A stretch of 64,000 bases of DNA from Erodium maritimum (GCA_963921825.1 OY997594.1:40480557-40544556); one strand, 5' to 3'; shown: positions 10,183 to 21,596, numbered from the stretch's first letter. The notes: a model not told the origin generated them from the letters alone. Program-made: numbers and translations.

Positions 10183-10399
10183 ATTGTAATTTTATACCAC
10201 CTACCTCTTGTAATTATGCAAAAAGCAATGTAAAACCCGCTTCGTTTCATTAGGGTATTAATTTAAAATCCTAAAACCTTAGGGTAGGTTCTTGAAACAA
10301 GTGCAAAAAAAAAACTGTTTGGGCTTGGTTGGAAAATGGGCCGGTTTGGGCCCATTGAGTGAGTCAGGCCCGGTTTTGGGCCCAACCCAGCTGCACCCC

Positions 10400-10408
10400 A
10401 TATAAAGG
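10400..10408 (+). promoter_or_regulatory. TATA box of LTR B2
   Basis: ATATAAAGG lies 170 bp after the LTR start, upstream of a GC/CT-rich region that would be the 5' end of the transcript. Confidence 0.6.
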
Positions 10409-10434
10409 GGTCAAACCCTAATATCTTCAACATT

Positions 10435-11000
10435 TTGTGCGCAGCCCCCATCCACTCTCACCTTCGTCTCCCTCTCTTCTTCTCCACGCAGCCCCGACCT
10501 CACTTCCCCTCCGTCCGATTCTCCGACCACGCCGGCTCCGATCTCCAGCGACCTCTCTCCTTCCCGTCTCAGCCGAGCCTCTCCCTTCCCCCATCTCCGT
10601 CCAGGCACCACCGCGCCTTCCTCCTCCACGTCGTCCCCCCTCCACGCACCAGCCGCCGCCCGAACCACCGCCTCCGACCACGTCCGACCACTCTCCTCCA
10701 CGCCGCCCTCTTCTCCACCCCTCACGCCGCCGCCGTCCAGATCCACCACCGTCCCTCTCGATTCCGGCCGTCCCGAGCCCGAGCTTGGCCACCACCGTCC
10801 GATTCCGGTCGTCCCGAGCCCAAGCTCGGCCGTCCCCGACCATCCTCTCCTGTCTCCCTTCTCCTCGTCGCCGTCCGCACGGCCGGCAAGCTCAGCCGAG
10901 CCACCACCACCGCCATTCCCACCGCCGCTCTCCACCGCCGCCACCGTTCGTTCCCACGGTTAGGCTTCGGCCGGCTACGCCCTTACCGGTGGTCAGCCGG
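10435..11000 (+). other. GC-rich, pyrimidine-rich leader segment of LTR B2
   Basis: This is a strongly C-rich tract with long open frames on both strands that would encode only Pro/Arg/Ser-rich low-complexity protein. It contains imperfect repeats of TCCGGTCGTCCCGAGCCC. LTR B1 has an analogous but different GC-rich block (6020-6720). It probably derives from host-like 5'-UTR sequence. I do not call it a gene. Confidence 0.5.
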
Positions 11001-12784
11001 TTGTGAAAACCGAGTCCCCGTTATTTTTCGTTATCGAGTTATTATTCCCTTTACCGCTATTTTATGTTGTTCTGGATCTGGCTCGGTTTGAACCGTTGTC
11101 TTTTTGAATCTGAATTGTAAGGAAATCAATGAAAGTGTGAAGTTGTTGTTATGTTTCAAAACTAATAAAAATTATCGATTAAAAGGGTTAGTGATTAAAA
11201 ACGACTTAGATCCGTTAAATGAGAAAACGAAGTTGTTTTAAACGAAAAGAAAATCAGAGTTTAATTAAAAAGGAACTCTATTTGAAACGAAAAACAATTG
11301 TCTAAGGGAAAAAGGGGAAAAAGGAATCGGTTTCGAGTTCTTAAGAAAAAAGTGATAAAACTAGATCTGGTTGAATTAAACGGGTTTTAAAACGAAAGTC
11401 GATGGTTAAGATTAGACTCGAGTTAAGATTAAATCGAAAAGGGGAAACGAAGCCAATCGACTTATTAAGGGTTTTGGACCAAAAAATCGAGTTTGGAAAC
11501 GAGCGAAAGAAAATCGTTTGTGTTAAAGTCAAAGACGGAATTAATTAAAGCAAGGGAGTTCAACGACGGTTTTAAGTTAAAAGGGGTATTAACTGGGTTT
11601 AGATCAAATCTGGGTTCGGTGCGCGGGTGCTCGAACCCGATCCGTTGTAACCCTACTGTTGGCCCGCTCGAGTGTAAAAGACAACTGTCGAATCTAAACT
11701 GGACAAATCGTAGCCGTTAACTTAACGGCGGAACCGTTATTAATTTGGGGCTTCGTGTTAAATTTAGAGTCCGGCTCCGATCGAGGGGGAGCCCGGAAAG
11801 CAATTTACAAAACCCGGGCAGATCCGCCATGTCGGGCGAATTGGGCCTTTAAGGGTCCTTTATCGACGTTATCGGGGTTAAGTTTGGGCATCGAGTTTAT
11901 TGGTTTTCGGTTTATTCCTGCGAGTTGTTTAGTGACTTTAATTTGTGTTCCTTTAGATCGTGCCACGGACCGAGGAAAGGGAAAGCTGGGTGAGTGACTG
12001 AGATCATCAGCGGAGCTCGTGCGTTTGGCTTTTGGGAGAACACGCACGAGGTAGGGAAAAGTAGCCGAATCTCGGCCCTGACTAGGGAAAGTTAACTGTA
12101 GAATTGCATGTGACACCGGGGTGTCGTGGGTTATTTAGGTTTTCGAATATTAGAAATGCATGATACGGGAACGTAGCGAATAGTGGAAAAGCATGTGACA
12201 CTTAGTAGTGTCGTAGGATCAGAGAACTTAGCGATAATTGTTCTACTGGAGGCATATGACCATGCCCGGAGGTTGTTTGTGAAACTAGTGATCTTAGGAC
12301 TGTTGGAGGCATCGATTATGCCGGAGGTTGTTGTGCGTTATTTGTTGTTGAGTTTGGGTGGCCTTGAGAGCCCGTGTTATTATTGTCGAGTCTTGGGTGG
12401 CCATGAGAGCCCGTGTTATTATTCGTGTTTGGGTGGCCATGAGAGCCCGTACTTTACTGTTGGCGTTTTAGCTGGCTTACGAGTTAGAGTCTCGGTAAGT
12501 TGCAAGCGTGTTTTATGGTTGGTGTCTTGGGAGGCCGTGAGTGCCTGTGGGGCTGTTGAGTCCGAGTCTTACTGTCGGTGTGTCTTGGTGGCCATGAGTG
12601 CCTATGAGTGTTGAACCTGTGTTGTTACTGGTTGTGAACTTGCTTGTGATTGTGATTGTGTTTGTGGTTACCGGAGGTTGGGGGCCCGCTTCCTGAAACG
12701 GGGGTCCACGAGCACACGCGTCTGCATGTTCAAACGGGGTAGGGGGCCCGCCCGCCAATAAAGGGGTCCTGGCCGCGCGTGTGT

Positions 12785-12925
12785 GGTTTGGGTTTGTGAG
12801 CATTTTCCGGCTGGCTTATGGGTTAGAGTCCCAGTAAGTTGCAGCATTTTTCGGCTGACTTATGGGTTAGAGTCCCGGTAAGTTGCAGCATTCTTGGGTT
12901 GGCCTGACCGGGTTAGAGTCCCGGG
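12785..12925 (+). repeat. Tandem GGTTAGAGTCC units in LTR B2
   Basis: Three to four units of about 45 bp contain GGCTTATGGGTTAGAGTCCCGGTAAG-like sequence. The same units occur in B1 (4165-4330) and both gypsy-C LTRs (about 24475-24640 and 30995-31160) in reverse orientation. The core is one base away from the RNA polymerase III B-box consensus. Confidence 0.75.
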
Positions 12926-13519
12926 AGGGCGTTCTTGGCAGCGGTTTTGCGATCCTTTGTGATCTTGGTTGGTGTGTGATCCCTTGTGATGCTGTTTGGT
13001 GTTGCGTACTCTCTTTTGAGTCCTTGGAAGAGGTCGTCAATCGTTGTGTCAGGTCTACTTTACGTGTCAGAGTGTTGAGTCGTTCGAGGAAGGTCACCGT
13101 GGGTGTTTGTTTAGTCAGAGTACTTGGGTTGGGGATGGGGTTCCCCGGTGTTGAGTCGTTGTTGGTGTTGCTTGCTTTGCCTGCTAATTATGCCGTAGTC
13201 AGTCTGTTATCCGTGGTGGTGAGCGAACGCTCACCCCTAGCTGCTTTTCCTACAGGTACTGTTCGTGGGACGGACTAGGTGAGCTCTCGAAGCTTGTGGT
13301 GCTAGGAGCGGAGTCTGGGTTTTGTCTTTTGAGTCTAGTGACGGATACCTTGTACTTTTGTCCACTTGTTGGGACGTGTTTTAAACTGTAATTATTATTT
13401 TATTGAACTAAACTGGTAGTTTTAAAGTGTTTAATGAAAACTGGTTTTCAAGTGTTTTTATGTTTTAAAATGTTCGCGTCCCTAGTTCGGTTTTACTGAA
13501 ATTGGGGCGTGACAAGCAA

Positions 13520-13806
13520 GAGGAAAAATCATCGAATGCAGACACTATAACACTTTTTTTGGTGTCATTTTACATGTTTTGTAAAAAACCACCTTTTGTT
13601 CAGAACATGTCACAAAAGGTAAGCATAGTTAGGACATGCAAAACACATTCCTCGTAAGTTAGGATTCGACGTTCTCGCTTGTTTTTACGGCTTTAGCTTA
13701 AGGCCCCTTTTTACATTTTTGCATAAGGCCACCATATTCAAAGGGTCGGCCCTGTTAATCCAATTAACATGTATGAGTATTTTATGCAATTTAGGATCAG
13801 CCAACT
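13520..13806. other. Unassigned AT-rich sequence between B2 and the Mutator-like element
   Basis: No open frame or repeat is recognisable. It continues 10183-10228 (interrupted by B2) and runs up to the 9-bp duplication of the next element. It may be internal sequence of the minus-strand element whose 5' LTR starts at 15697, but no coding trace supports that. Confidence 0.35.
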
Positions 13807-13815
13807 AATTTAATA

Positions 13816-15533
13816 GGGAAAACTAGAGATACCTACCCAAAACCATGACCATTTAACCGATCTTTACTCTGAAGTTTAAACGTAACAAATACATACCCTG
13901 AAGTTTTGAAATGTAATTCAGACCCCCTTCCGTCAGTCAGCTCAGTCAGTTTACTGTTCACTTTTCAAAAAATGCCCAAAATGCCCTTAACTATTACTCA
14001 AATTTACACCCCCTACCTTCTAACTCTAAATCCTAAATTTTTTAATTCTTTTTATTTACAAAAATAGTTTTATTTTACAACAAATTAGTTTTTATTTTAT
14101 ATTTTTTTATTTTAGTAAAATAAAATTTTAAAAATAATTATTTTGAAAATTCAATTTTACATAATAAAATTATTAAAAAAACAGATTTTATTTTAAAAAA
14201 ATCAGTTATATTTTCAAAAAATCAGTTATTAATTATAAAAATCAGTTTTATTTTAAAAATCAGATTTTCTAACCCTAAAAACCCATCTCTTTCAACTACA
14301 CGCCTCCTTACTCTCCTTCTCCTCCATATTCTATCACCCAACTCCTTTTCCTCCATTTCTATCAAGCTTGATGTTTTTATCCATTTCTTCTACACTTGGA
14401 ACCCTAAGTCACAACCATATGGGAAATTAATGGCTCGTTATTTCCTTCACGAAGGTCGTCCAACCCACGGAGATGGCGACGGCGGCGAGGTCAAGGACGA
14501 GCGGCATCGGCGAGGTGAAGTCCACTCCATCTCCCGCTTCGCCGGCGATGACGACGGGTTGGTCAAGCTCTCGGACCAGTTGAAATCGAAGGTACTGAAA
14601 TTGGGGATCTGATGCCCGAGACTAAAATCAAAGGGTAATATTGATTCAGATATGGTTTTTTGAGGGGATTCTTCATATGGGGTTTTAGGGATGGGGATTT
14701 GGGGAAGAACATGTATTTGTGGGTTTAGATTCATGCCCAGAGAACTTTCGGGTTATGATAATTTTTTGCAGAATCTAAAACCAAGCCCATATACAAGGGA
14801 TCTTTTTTTTGTAGAATTTGAAATAATGTTTGGTGTGGGTTAATTTTTTTTGTTTCTTAAATGATATACTGGAAAATCAAGTTGGTCATGGAGGTGAAGG
14901 ACGTGTTGTTTATGAGCAAAGGAGATGGAGATGTCCAAAGCTCAATATTGACCAAAAATGATTTTGCTGAAAATATAAAAATTATTATAAAAAAAACTGA
15001 ATTAATAAAAAAGTTATTAAAAACAAAAATAATGAATTTCAGAAGAAAAAAAAGTTAATTTATTAACAATAAACTATTTTTTAAATAATAAAAACTAATT
15101 TATTAACAATAAAACTGATTGTTTAATAATAAACTGATTTATTAAAATTGAAATTTGATTTTTTAAATAATAAAAACTAATTTATTAATAATAATAATAA
15201 TAAGTTTGATTAATAATAAACTGATTTTTAAATTAAAACTGATTTTTTTTAAATAAAAACTGATTTTTTTAAAAAAATAAAAATTGTTTTTTAGAAATAA
15301 AATCTGATTTGAAAACTTTAATTAATTTTGATTCAAAGAATATAAAAAATGAACATGGTTAAGGGTATTTTGGGCATTTTTTAAAAAAGTGAATAGTAAA
15401 CTGACTGAGCTGACTGACGAAAGGGGGTCTGAGTTACATTTCGAAACTTCATGGTATGTATTTGTTACGTTTAAACTTCAGAGTAAACATCGGTTAAATG
15501 GCCATGGTTTTGTTAGGTATCTGTAGTTTTCCC
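13816..15533. mobile_element. Non-autonomous Mutator-like element with long terminal inverted repeats
   Basis: The ends are inverted repeats of about 175 bp (13816-13990 against 15357-15533). They start GGGAAAACTA and include GTTTAAACGTAACAAATACATACC and CAGTCAGCTCAGTCAGTTTAC in both arms. A perfect 9-bp duplication AATTTAATA flanks it (13807-13815 and 15534-15542), which is the Mutator superfamily signature. No transposase is present. Inside each arm is an AT-rich array of AATCAGTTTTTATTT-like units. Between them lies a much less AT-rich core (about 14290-14800). Confidence 0.92.
14270..14800. other. Gene-like core of the Mutator-like element (possible captured fragment)
   Basis: This block contrasts sharply in base composition with the flanking AT-rich arms. 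It has a CT-rich stretch (14280-14360) like a plant 5' leader and an ATG at 14430 opening a 60-residue frame (MARYFLHEGRPTHGDGDGG...). A GAAG/GTACTG donor-like site lies near 14590. The frame resembles no family I recognise. A captured host promoter/first-exon piece (Pack-MULE) is the reasonable guess, but a family-specific cargo is equally possible. Confidence 0.4.
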
Positions 15534-15682
15534 AATTTAATAAAAACTAAAATTTCACTCCGCTAAAAGTGGAGTCAAAATTTAGAGTTACGGACAAACA
15601 AAAAAATTTGGTTTCGATTTTACCTAATTAATTCATAATCAAACATCATGCAATTCAAAATAGAAAATCAATTATATCTCAA

Positions 15683-15696
15683 GGCTCTGATACCAA
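15683..15696 (-). other. Primer binding site of a minus-strand copia element (F)
   Basis: Read on the minus strand this is TTGGTATCAGAGCC, immediately downstream of an LTR end (TACTCCAACA, 15697). It fixes the orientation: internal region to the left, 5' LTR to the right. Confidence 0.85.
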
Positions 15697-17912
15697 TGTT
15701 GGAGTATAGGATGTGTTACATTAACACGACGGAAAACAAAAATTTTCTTAAAACTTTTGTCAGTAACCTATACTTTTAGCCTAGATCCACATATATCATA
15801 CAATTCATAAGGGTTGTATACTTTTCGGTACCCTTATGTTCGGTCCACGAACGTTTTGAGTTAATGGGGTTAAAAAACTAACAACGTAATGTGAAATGAT
15901 CATCTTGCCCTTATATTGATTTAGTTGACTTTTGACTTTATTTTAAACTTATTTTTTAATAAGTTTTTTTTTCATAAAAAAATAAATTTATTTTTATTTT
16001 ATTGAATTAATTTTTTATAAAAATTTTATTTTAATATATTTTTCGAATTTCTTATTTTTTATTTTCTGAAATAATTAATAATTTTTTTTAAATTTTCTGA
16101 ATAATTTATTAAATTTTTTATTTTTCATTTTTCTTATAAAATTAATCTACTTATTTTTTTATTTAATTTTTACTTTTTTATTTTTTTACTTTTTATTTTT
16201 TTAATTTATTACTATTATTATTCATTATTTAATTTTTTTATTTTTTTATTTTTTATTTAATTTTTTTTTGTATTATAACTAAGGGCATAATAGTAATTTT
16301 CTCTATTAAATTTATAAGCTTAAAATAAGAAAGGGTAAAATTGTCATTTCACACCCCACTTAACTACACATGACTAACTAAGAGCAATATTCCGTTAGTT
16401 TTCTAACGGGATATGCCACTTCCGTCCGTGGACAAAACAAAACGGTACCAAATTGGTCATTTTAAACATAAGGGTACCAAATCGTTCGTGGATGGAACAT
16501 AATGGTACTAAAAAGTAAATAACCCAATTCCTAATATATGCAATATTTAACAAAAATTACCTCGATATAGGCTACTTTGCAATCAACTGGTTTGAAATGG
16601 GGACCTTTGAAAGTATAGTCGTAGGCGGTCAAGTGTTTTCCATCTAACGGTATCCACATGAGAAAACTTGCTCCACAACTCGATGCACTGAAACGCCTTG
16701 AACGAAAACTCACTATTTCTCTCTACAGATAGTCGAAACTTTCAGCCAATAAATGCTTAAAATTTCGTGCTCCCTAGTTTTGTTTTTATAATAGTTGATT
16801 TCCTTAAACCAATCCAAGTATAGAATTTTGAAATCTAGCACATGGAGGTGTCTTTGTTTGACCTAGTCCAACAAGTATTCCTTATTCTCTAGAATTTAGG
16901 TTTTTCATTTAATTCCATTTGAATAAATAAACACTACCAATTAATATTATTTATTACCTTAGCCAAATACCCCTTATTGCCCAATAGTGGTGTTCGGCCA
17001 AGCCCAATATGTTATATTAATTTAGCCATTTATTTGTCTCATTTAATTACTATCTTTTATAATAGTTAAATAAAATATTAGTCTTGTCTTGTCTTGTCTT
17101 GACATTGGGTAGTGATAATCCAAGTCATATAATTAATTATTGATACTTTGTCAAATCCTATTACCTTGTCTAGTCTTATCCTCTTATCATTAAGCGATTG
17201 TCACAACTGAATAAAGTCACAGAACCGTCATCCATTCTAATTAAGTCTTAACATATTTCCTTGATTGTGAGTGAGGAATGTAGGTGACGAATCACACACA
17301 TGTCCATGCTTCTATCATAATCCTCCTATTCATTAAGAGCGGTCAGTTTAATGACATCAAACTCGTGTAACGACAAGTGATAAGTCTCTATGACCATCAC
17401 CCATATGTCTCACATGGGTGTATCCATATCCAAGCATAACCATCACAACTATCTGTTAGGATAAGTGTTTGGTTAACTTAAAACGTGAATCCACATCATG
17501 TAGATCATATGGTGATGTCATGGTCGTAGAACTAAAGACTATGCAGGTAGTTGAGATGTACTTATGTCTTAGTTCTATGAAGTACACTCAAAGTGGGTCA
17601 TCGAAATGTAAAACTATTTGACATTCGCGACTTTGACTCGTATCCCTATATGCATGATCAGTAAAACGTGATAGTCTCGTCAAAAGTCAGTCTAGATCTA
17701 ACTATCAGATTAATTAAGGGACGAAAGAATGGATTAACTCTTTTTCCTTTTGAGGGTTATACTATTAGGGAAATGTTCCCCAATACCTCATAAAAGTAAC
17801 TCATTCATGGTTTCATTAACATTACAACTTAATGCTAACAAAATGTTTTCTAACTTATTTCGTAACTCACAAAAGACATTTGTAACATGTCAATGTGGAT
17901 TTGTCCTAGGGC
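15697..17912 (-). repeat. 5' LTR of a minus-strand Angela-like copia element (F), incomplete
   Basis: In element orientation it ends ...CTATACTCCAACA next to the PBS. Upstream parts resemble LTR E (35326-47324), and the expected 5' end resembles a TGTTAGTCCTAGTGCCCTAG-type start. The match stops at about 17912, where a Mutator-like fragment abuts it, so the first bases are missing. It is interrupted by the element 15811-16525. A short (CTTGT)4-like run lies near 17080-17100. No internal coding sequence survives to the left. Confidence 0.65.
15811..16525. mobile_element. Small non-autonomous Mutator-like element
   Basis: Its imperfect terminal inverted repeats begin GGGTTGTATAC and GGGTTATTTAC and share (T)GGTACC and ATCCACGAACG-type segments. 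A near-perfect 9-bp duplication flanks it: AATTCATAA (15802-15810) and AATTCCTAA (16526-16534). The centre (15940-16270) is almost pure A/T. No protein is encoded. Confidence 0.8.
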
Positions 17913-18115
17913 ACAGAAAAATCGTCATTTCACTCTTGACTTAACTGCACATGGTGTCACATGAATAACAGAATGGAATATTTCGTTAGTTTTTTAACCA
18001 CATTTCTAAAAGGTTCATGGATAATAAATAGGGTAGCTCATAGGAAATTTTGAAACATATAAGACCTTAAGGTATGTGATAAAAAAAAGGGTACCAAAAG
18101 GTATTTAACTCAAAA
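17913..18115. mobile_element. Fragment of the same Mutator-like family
   Basis: It is similar to the right arm of 15811-16525. The shared order is GTCATTTCAC, TTAACTGCACATG, ATTTCGTTAGTTTT, GGGTACCAAA and a final GGTATTTAACTC. Only one arm is present and no duplication was found, so it is a truncated relic. Confidence 0.6.
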
Positions 18116-18196
18116 ATTCGATATGATAATTAAGACATGACTATGATCGTGTCAATTTTATCATTGAAAAGGAACTATTCGGAGTAGTGAAGTTTT

Positions 18197-18963
18197 TTTT
18201 TTGATAGATGATGAATTTATTAATCCTTTTACCCCAAGATGGGGAAAAGAGAGAGGACCGCTAAAAAGCTATCCCAAATAACCTGCAAAAGAGACTCTAC
18301 CACAAAGGGGTAAAAGAATCTTCCTAAAAAAACGAGAAAAAAACAAAGAGGAAAAGAGACAGCGGCCTAATACAAAGAAACTAGATAATAGAAGGAAGAA
18401 CTTCTATCTGCAGCATAGTTCCTGTAGTGACAAAATGTCTCCAAACCTCATTTCTACGCTGTGCCTCGAGCATCTTCTTGTCACTCATACGAAGTGAACG
18501 GGTCGTCACTGTAAAGGTTTGTTGAGGTTTCTTCCTTCTTTTCCCTTTTCCTTTCTTTACTGTTTCAGGTGACAATACAGGAAATTCTTGATCGAAACTT
18601 GAATGTAGAGAAAGGGAGGGAGTCGGTGACACAACCGACAAAGGTTGAGCATCCTCAATCCCGACATTAACCACCCGCTGATCCGACGGTGATGGAACAG
18701 GAGACAACAAGCACGAAGAGGCTATTTTATGTGGTTGGGAGTCCTCAAAAACCAGCTGTTCTAGATGCAAAACCAGATTTGGCGCATGCCCAGTAACTAG
18801 CCCAGAAGCAACCAACCCAGTTTTTGACCCAGTCAACACAGGCCCACTTCCTGAGCCCAAACCCAGCCGAGCATCATCTCCACTGCGTTCGCCAGCGCCA
18901 GAATCGGGAGCACCAGAATCGGGAGCAGATTGGGTGCGATCCCCGAAGTTACGCCGCAGATCA
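18197..18963 (-). mobile_element. 5'-truncated LINE-type retrotransposon
   Basis: It is bounded by a 12-bp duplication TAGTGAAGTTTT (18185-18196 and 18964-18975). A poly(T) run follows the left copy, so the poly(A) tail is on the minus strand. On that strand the 3' end reads AATAAATTCATCATCTATC followed by A residues, which is typical of plant L1-like LINEs. The coding frame reaches the truncated 5' edge. Confidence 0.85.
18381..18962 (-). pseudogene. Truncated LINE open frame, product uncertain
   Basis: The frame is open from the truncated 5' edge of the insertion to a stop at 18381-18383, about 193 codons. Its first ATG is at 18860. The first half is Gly/Ser/Asp-rich. Near the C-terminus is a basic stretch (KKGKGKRRKKPQQ) followed by RMSDKKMLEAQRRNEVWRHF. 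This looks more like an ORF1-type nucleic-acid-binding C-terminus than the RNase H expected next to a LINE tail. The family is not recognised with certainty. Confidence 0.5.
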
Positions 18964-19079
18964 TAGTGAAGTTTTGAATCTAGTAATTAAGATGTCACGA
19001 TGGTAAAATAATTTTGCTTTAGAAAAACACTTGTCATGGACCCTGCAGAATGCTACTAACACCTCACTTTCATGCTATT

Positions 19080-19745
19080 ATGACCTGCAAGTAAGGAAGC
19101 TAGGTACCCAAAACTTATGAGCTGGTGGTACCACCTCCTTGTGGGCTGGGTGTACCAGTACCCCTGTAAGTTGTGGGTACTAGTACCCCTACAAACAAGG
19201 TACTAGAACCATGTGAGAAGTGAAGTTAGCAATGTACCAGCACATGATACGGTGATACTAGTACCTCGTTTGGTCATACAAATACCTTGTAGATATACCA
19301 ACCTCCTGTGACCAAGGAATCTGAGTAATAGGACCTTCCGAACTAGGCTACCAACACCTTGTAAAATGGGGTACTGAACACCCCGCGAGAATGGAAAGTA
19401 AGTACCAACATCTTATAAGCTAGGGTATTAGCACCCTACGAGCATGGAAGTTGGCTATCAGTACCATGCAAGCATAGTACCAGCAAATTGTGAGGTAGGG
19501 TACTAGCACAACGCGAGAAGGGAAGTTGGAAGGGTATTACCAGCACCTCATGGGGTGCTACCAGGACCTTTCATGGTAATACCCGGACCTTGTAGGGTGC
19601 TACCTTGGCCTCACTTTGGTGCTACCAACGCCTTGGGAGCAGGGAAACTAGGTACAAACAAATCGCATGCTGGTGGTACCACTAACTCGTAAGTTGTGTG
19701 TCCCTGCACCCCTGCAAACAAGGTACTAGAACTACAGTACTTCAC
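19080..19745. repeat. Diverged GGTAC-rich repeat field
   Basis: It holds dozens of short diverged copies of GGTAC(T/C)A(G/A)(T/C)ACC and GGGTACTAGTACCCC-type palindromic strings. A larger duplication is visible: 19098-19211 resembles 19646-19735 (CTAGGTAC...GCTGGTGGTACCAC...CAAACAAGGTACTAGAAC). This is the style of subterminal repeats of DNA transposons, but I see no matching termini. Confidence 0.6.
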
Positions 19746-19828
19746 CGATATAACTTAGGTGACAGATGCATCCGTCAGTGATATATCTGTCTGACGGATA
19801 GAAGGACTTAGGCAACAGATACCCTCCT

Positions 19829-21582
19829 TGTTGTGACCTTGTGCCAACATAATAATAATCTATGTGTTTTGATGATAAAAAATATGTATATATTCATTGA
19901 AGATCAAATAAGTCTTGCTATGTTTATTTTCATAAACCAAAGATGTTTTACAAGTGTTCTTGCATTTTTGATACATGTGATTTTCGGATTTTCCAAGACA
20001 GCAACTTTGGTTGCATTTGAGGTAACTTTGAAAAATCATATAAAATTCATTTCTTTATCAAATTTCGATTTCTTGGATGTTTTAGAAATCTCTGTGAGTT
20101 TAATTTTTAATGCACAAACTGGTTCTCCATTTTCATACTCCATGAGAGAGTAATGGACAGAAAAGTGAGTAGACATCAAATCTGCCAGAACAGGTAAAAC
20201 AGATTTTCTTAGCTGTCTTTCTTGAATAAAATGGAATTATCTACCAGGTAATAATAGGTCTATGATGTATCATTGGAAATATATATGAGTTTATTTTCTA
20301 ACCTAACTGACCTTATTTTATTTGGATTCTTGTGGAAAAAGTTATGCTCATTTGAACAAGCAAAGGTCAAAACTGAAATTTTTGGCAGCAAGCATGCTCA
20401 TCATCTACTTGTGTCCAATGAAGCTGTTCACGAAATTCAAATCTCCAAGGACATTTTTAGACCTTCAATGATGATCAAGGAAGGCTATGGAAGATTCAAA
20501 ATGTCTACTTTGAAAGGGTTCAAGTCCTACCAATAGGATTCTTGTAAGTATGATCTTTAAGATATGGTTTGACTAGCTCATCACTCAATCTCTCTTCCGT
20601 TATTCAAAATTCTGATTTCTCTTGATTATTTAATCCTTTTTTATTCATTCAAATTGATTTTGAAAAGAGAGAAGTCATCATTTCAATCTTGAAATGTGTT
20701 GAGGACAAATCTTGTCAAGATATGTCACTTGACTTTGCACTCAAGTATTTCTTCCAACAACTCTTTTTTGAATTATCAAGTGCCAAGTTTTTGATTATAA
20801 AAGCCCTCATTTGTTTATTCATTTCAAGACACAACACTTCTACTCATTCTCTACAAAAAATTCAGCACAAAGTTCTTCTTCATCTTTGAGAGAAAAATCA
20901 TCTTGAGAGCTCTATTCTTTCTTGTTCTAGAATTTGTTTTCAAAGTCATGAACTAAAGTTTCATATATTTTGATATTTGAAAAATATATATTCTTATTTT
21001 TATATCTCTTCTTGAACATGTTATGCTCTCTTTGTAAAATATTTTGAAATCCTCTTCTTTCAAAATCATCTTGAGCTAAGCCTTACATATCTTGAAATCA
21101 TATATAGCTTGTTTGTATTTCATCTTTATATCTTGATTGTAATTGAGGCATTGTGTTTATTCTATATAAGATTAAACACATTGTATTGTTGACTCTTGGT
21201 GAGTTGACCTCAGTATCTTCTATTGTAATTGGCCTTCTAGGCTAGAAAAAGGTGTTATAGTTGGTTGTAAGATTTGTTCTTTCAAAGTGTTAGGTTGCAA
21301 GATTTGTTCTTGCTTCCAATTTGGTGTTGTAACTTGCAAAATTAGTTCTTGTGAGACTTTGTAACATTTGCTATAAGTTAGTAAAAGGCCGAACTCTAAG
21401 TGAGTTCTTTAGTGTGGACGTAGCAACTCTAAGGAGAGTTGTGAACCACGTATATCTTGTGTTGGCTTTCTCTATCTTGCTATCTTTACTTGTTGTTTAA
21501 ATTTCCGAATTTATTTTTAAGTTGATATCTTTTATAATCAATCTATTCACCCCCCTCTAGATTGATTCCTTGGGACCTAACA
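19829..21582 (+). repeat. 5' LTR of copia-1
   Basis: It ends ...GGGACCTAACA directly before a primer binding site. The start is placed at TGTTGTGACC (19829), where a typical LTR opening (TTGTGCCAACATAATAATAATC) begins. The start may be off by a few bases because the 3' LTR lies outside the window. A TATA box lies at 20796-20803 and a long T-rich leader follows. Confidence 0.75.
20796..20803 (+). promoter_or_regulatory. TATA box of the copia-1 LTR
   Basis: TATAAAAG is followed about 25-30 bases later by a pyrimidine-rich TTCATTTCAAGACAC region, which is suitable as a transcription start. Confidence 0.6.
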
Positions 21583-21583
21583 A

Positions 21584-21596
21584 TTGGTATCAAAGC
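21584..21596 (+). other. Primer binding site of copia-1
   Basis: TTGGTATCAAAGC lies 1 nt after the LTR end. It is the iMet-type primer site with one A/G difference from the common form. Confidence 0.85.

Larger units (their letters stand above)
10229..13514 (+). mobile_element. Solo LTR B2
   Basis: It runs from TGTAAAACCCGCTTCG to GAAATTGGGGCGTGACA, with a perfect 5-bp duplication AGCAA at 10224-10228 and 13515-13519. No internal region lies between, so it is a solo LTR. It shares its first 16 bases with B1 and its 3' two-thirds with all gypsy LTRs here. The section after the TATA box differs from B1. It contains the conserved block near 11957-12130, minisatellite remnants (12355-12610), GGTTAGAGTCC repeats and the hairpin/acceptor module (13219-13256). 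Confidence 0.93.

Noticed and set aside
10411..11091. Long open frames (up to 218 residues) on both strands
   Set aside because: The tract is C-rich with few possible stops and the proteins are low-complexity Pro/Arg/Ser. LTR B1 has a different GC-rich block with the same property (5972-6477).
14861..15058. 65-residue Lys-rich frame
   Set aside because: It lies in the AT-rich inner array of the Mutator-like element and is explained by A-richness.
19833..20889. Small frames within the copia-1 LTR
   Set aside because: They lie in the U3 and leader, have no domain, and are not expected to be translated.
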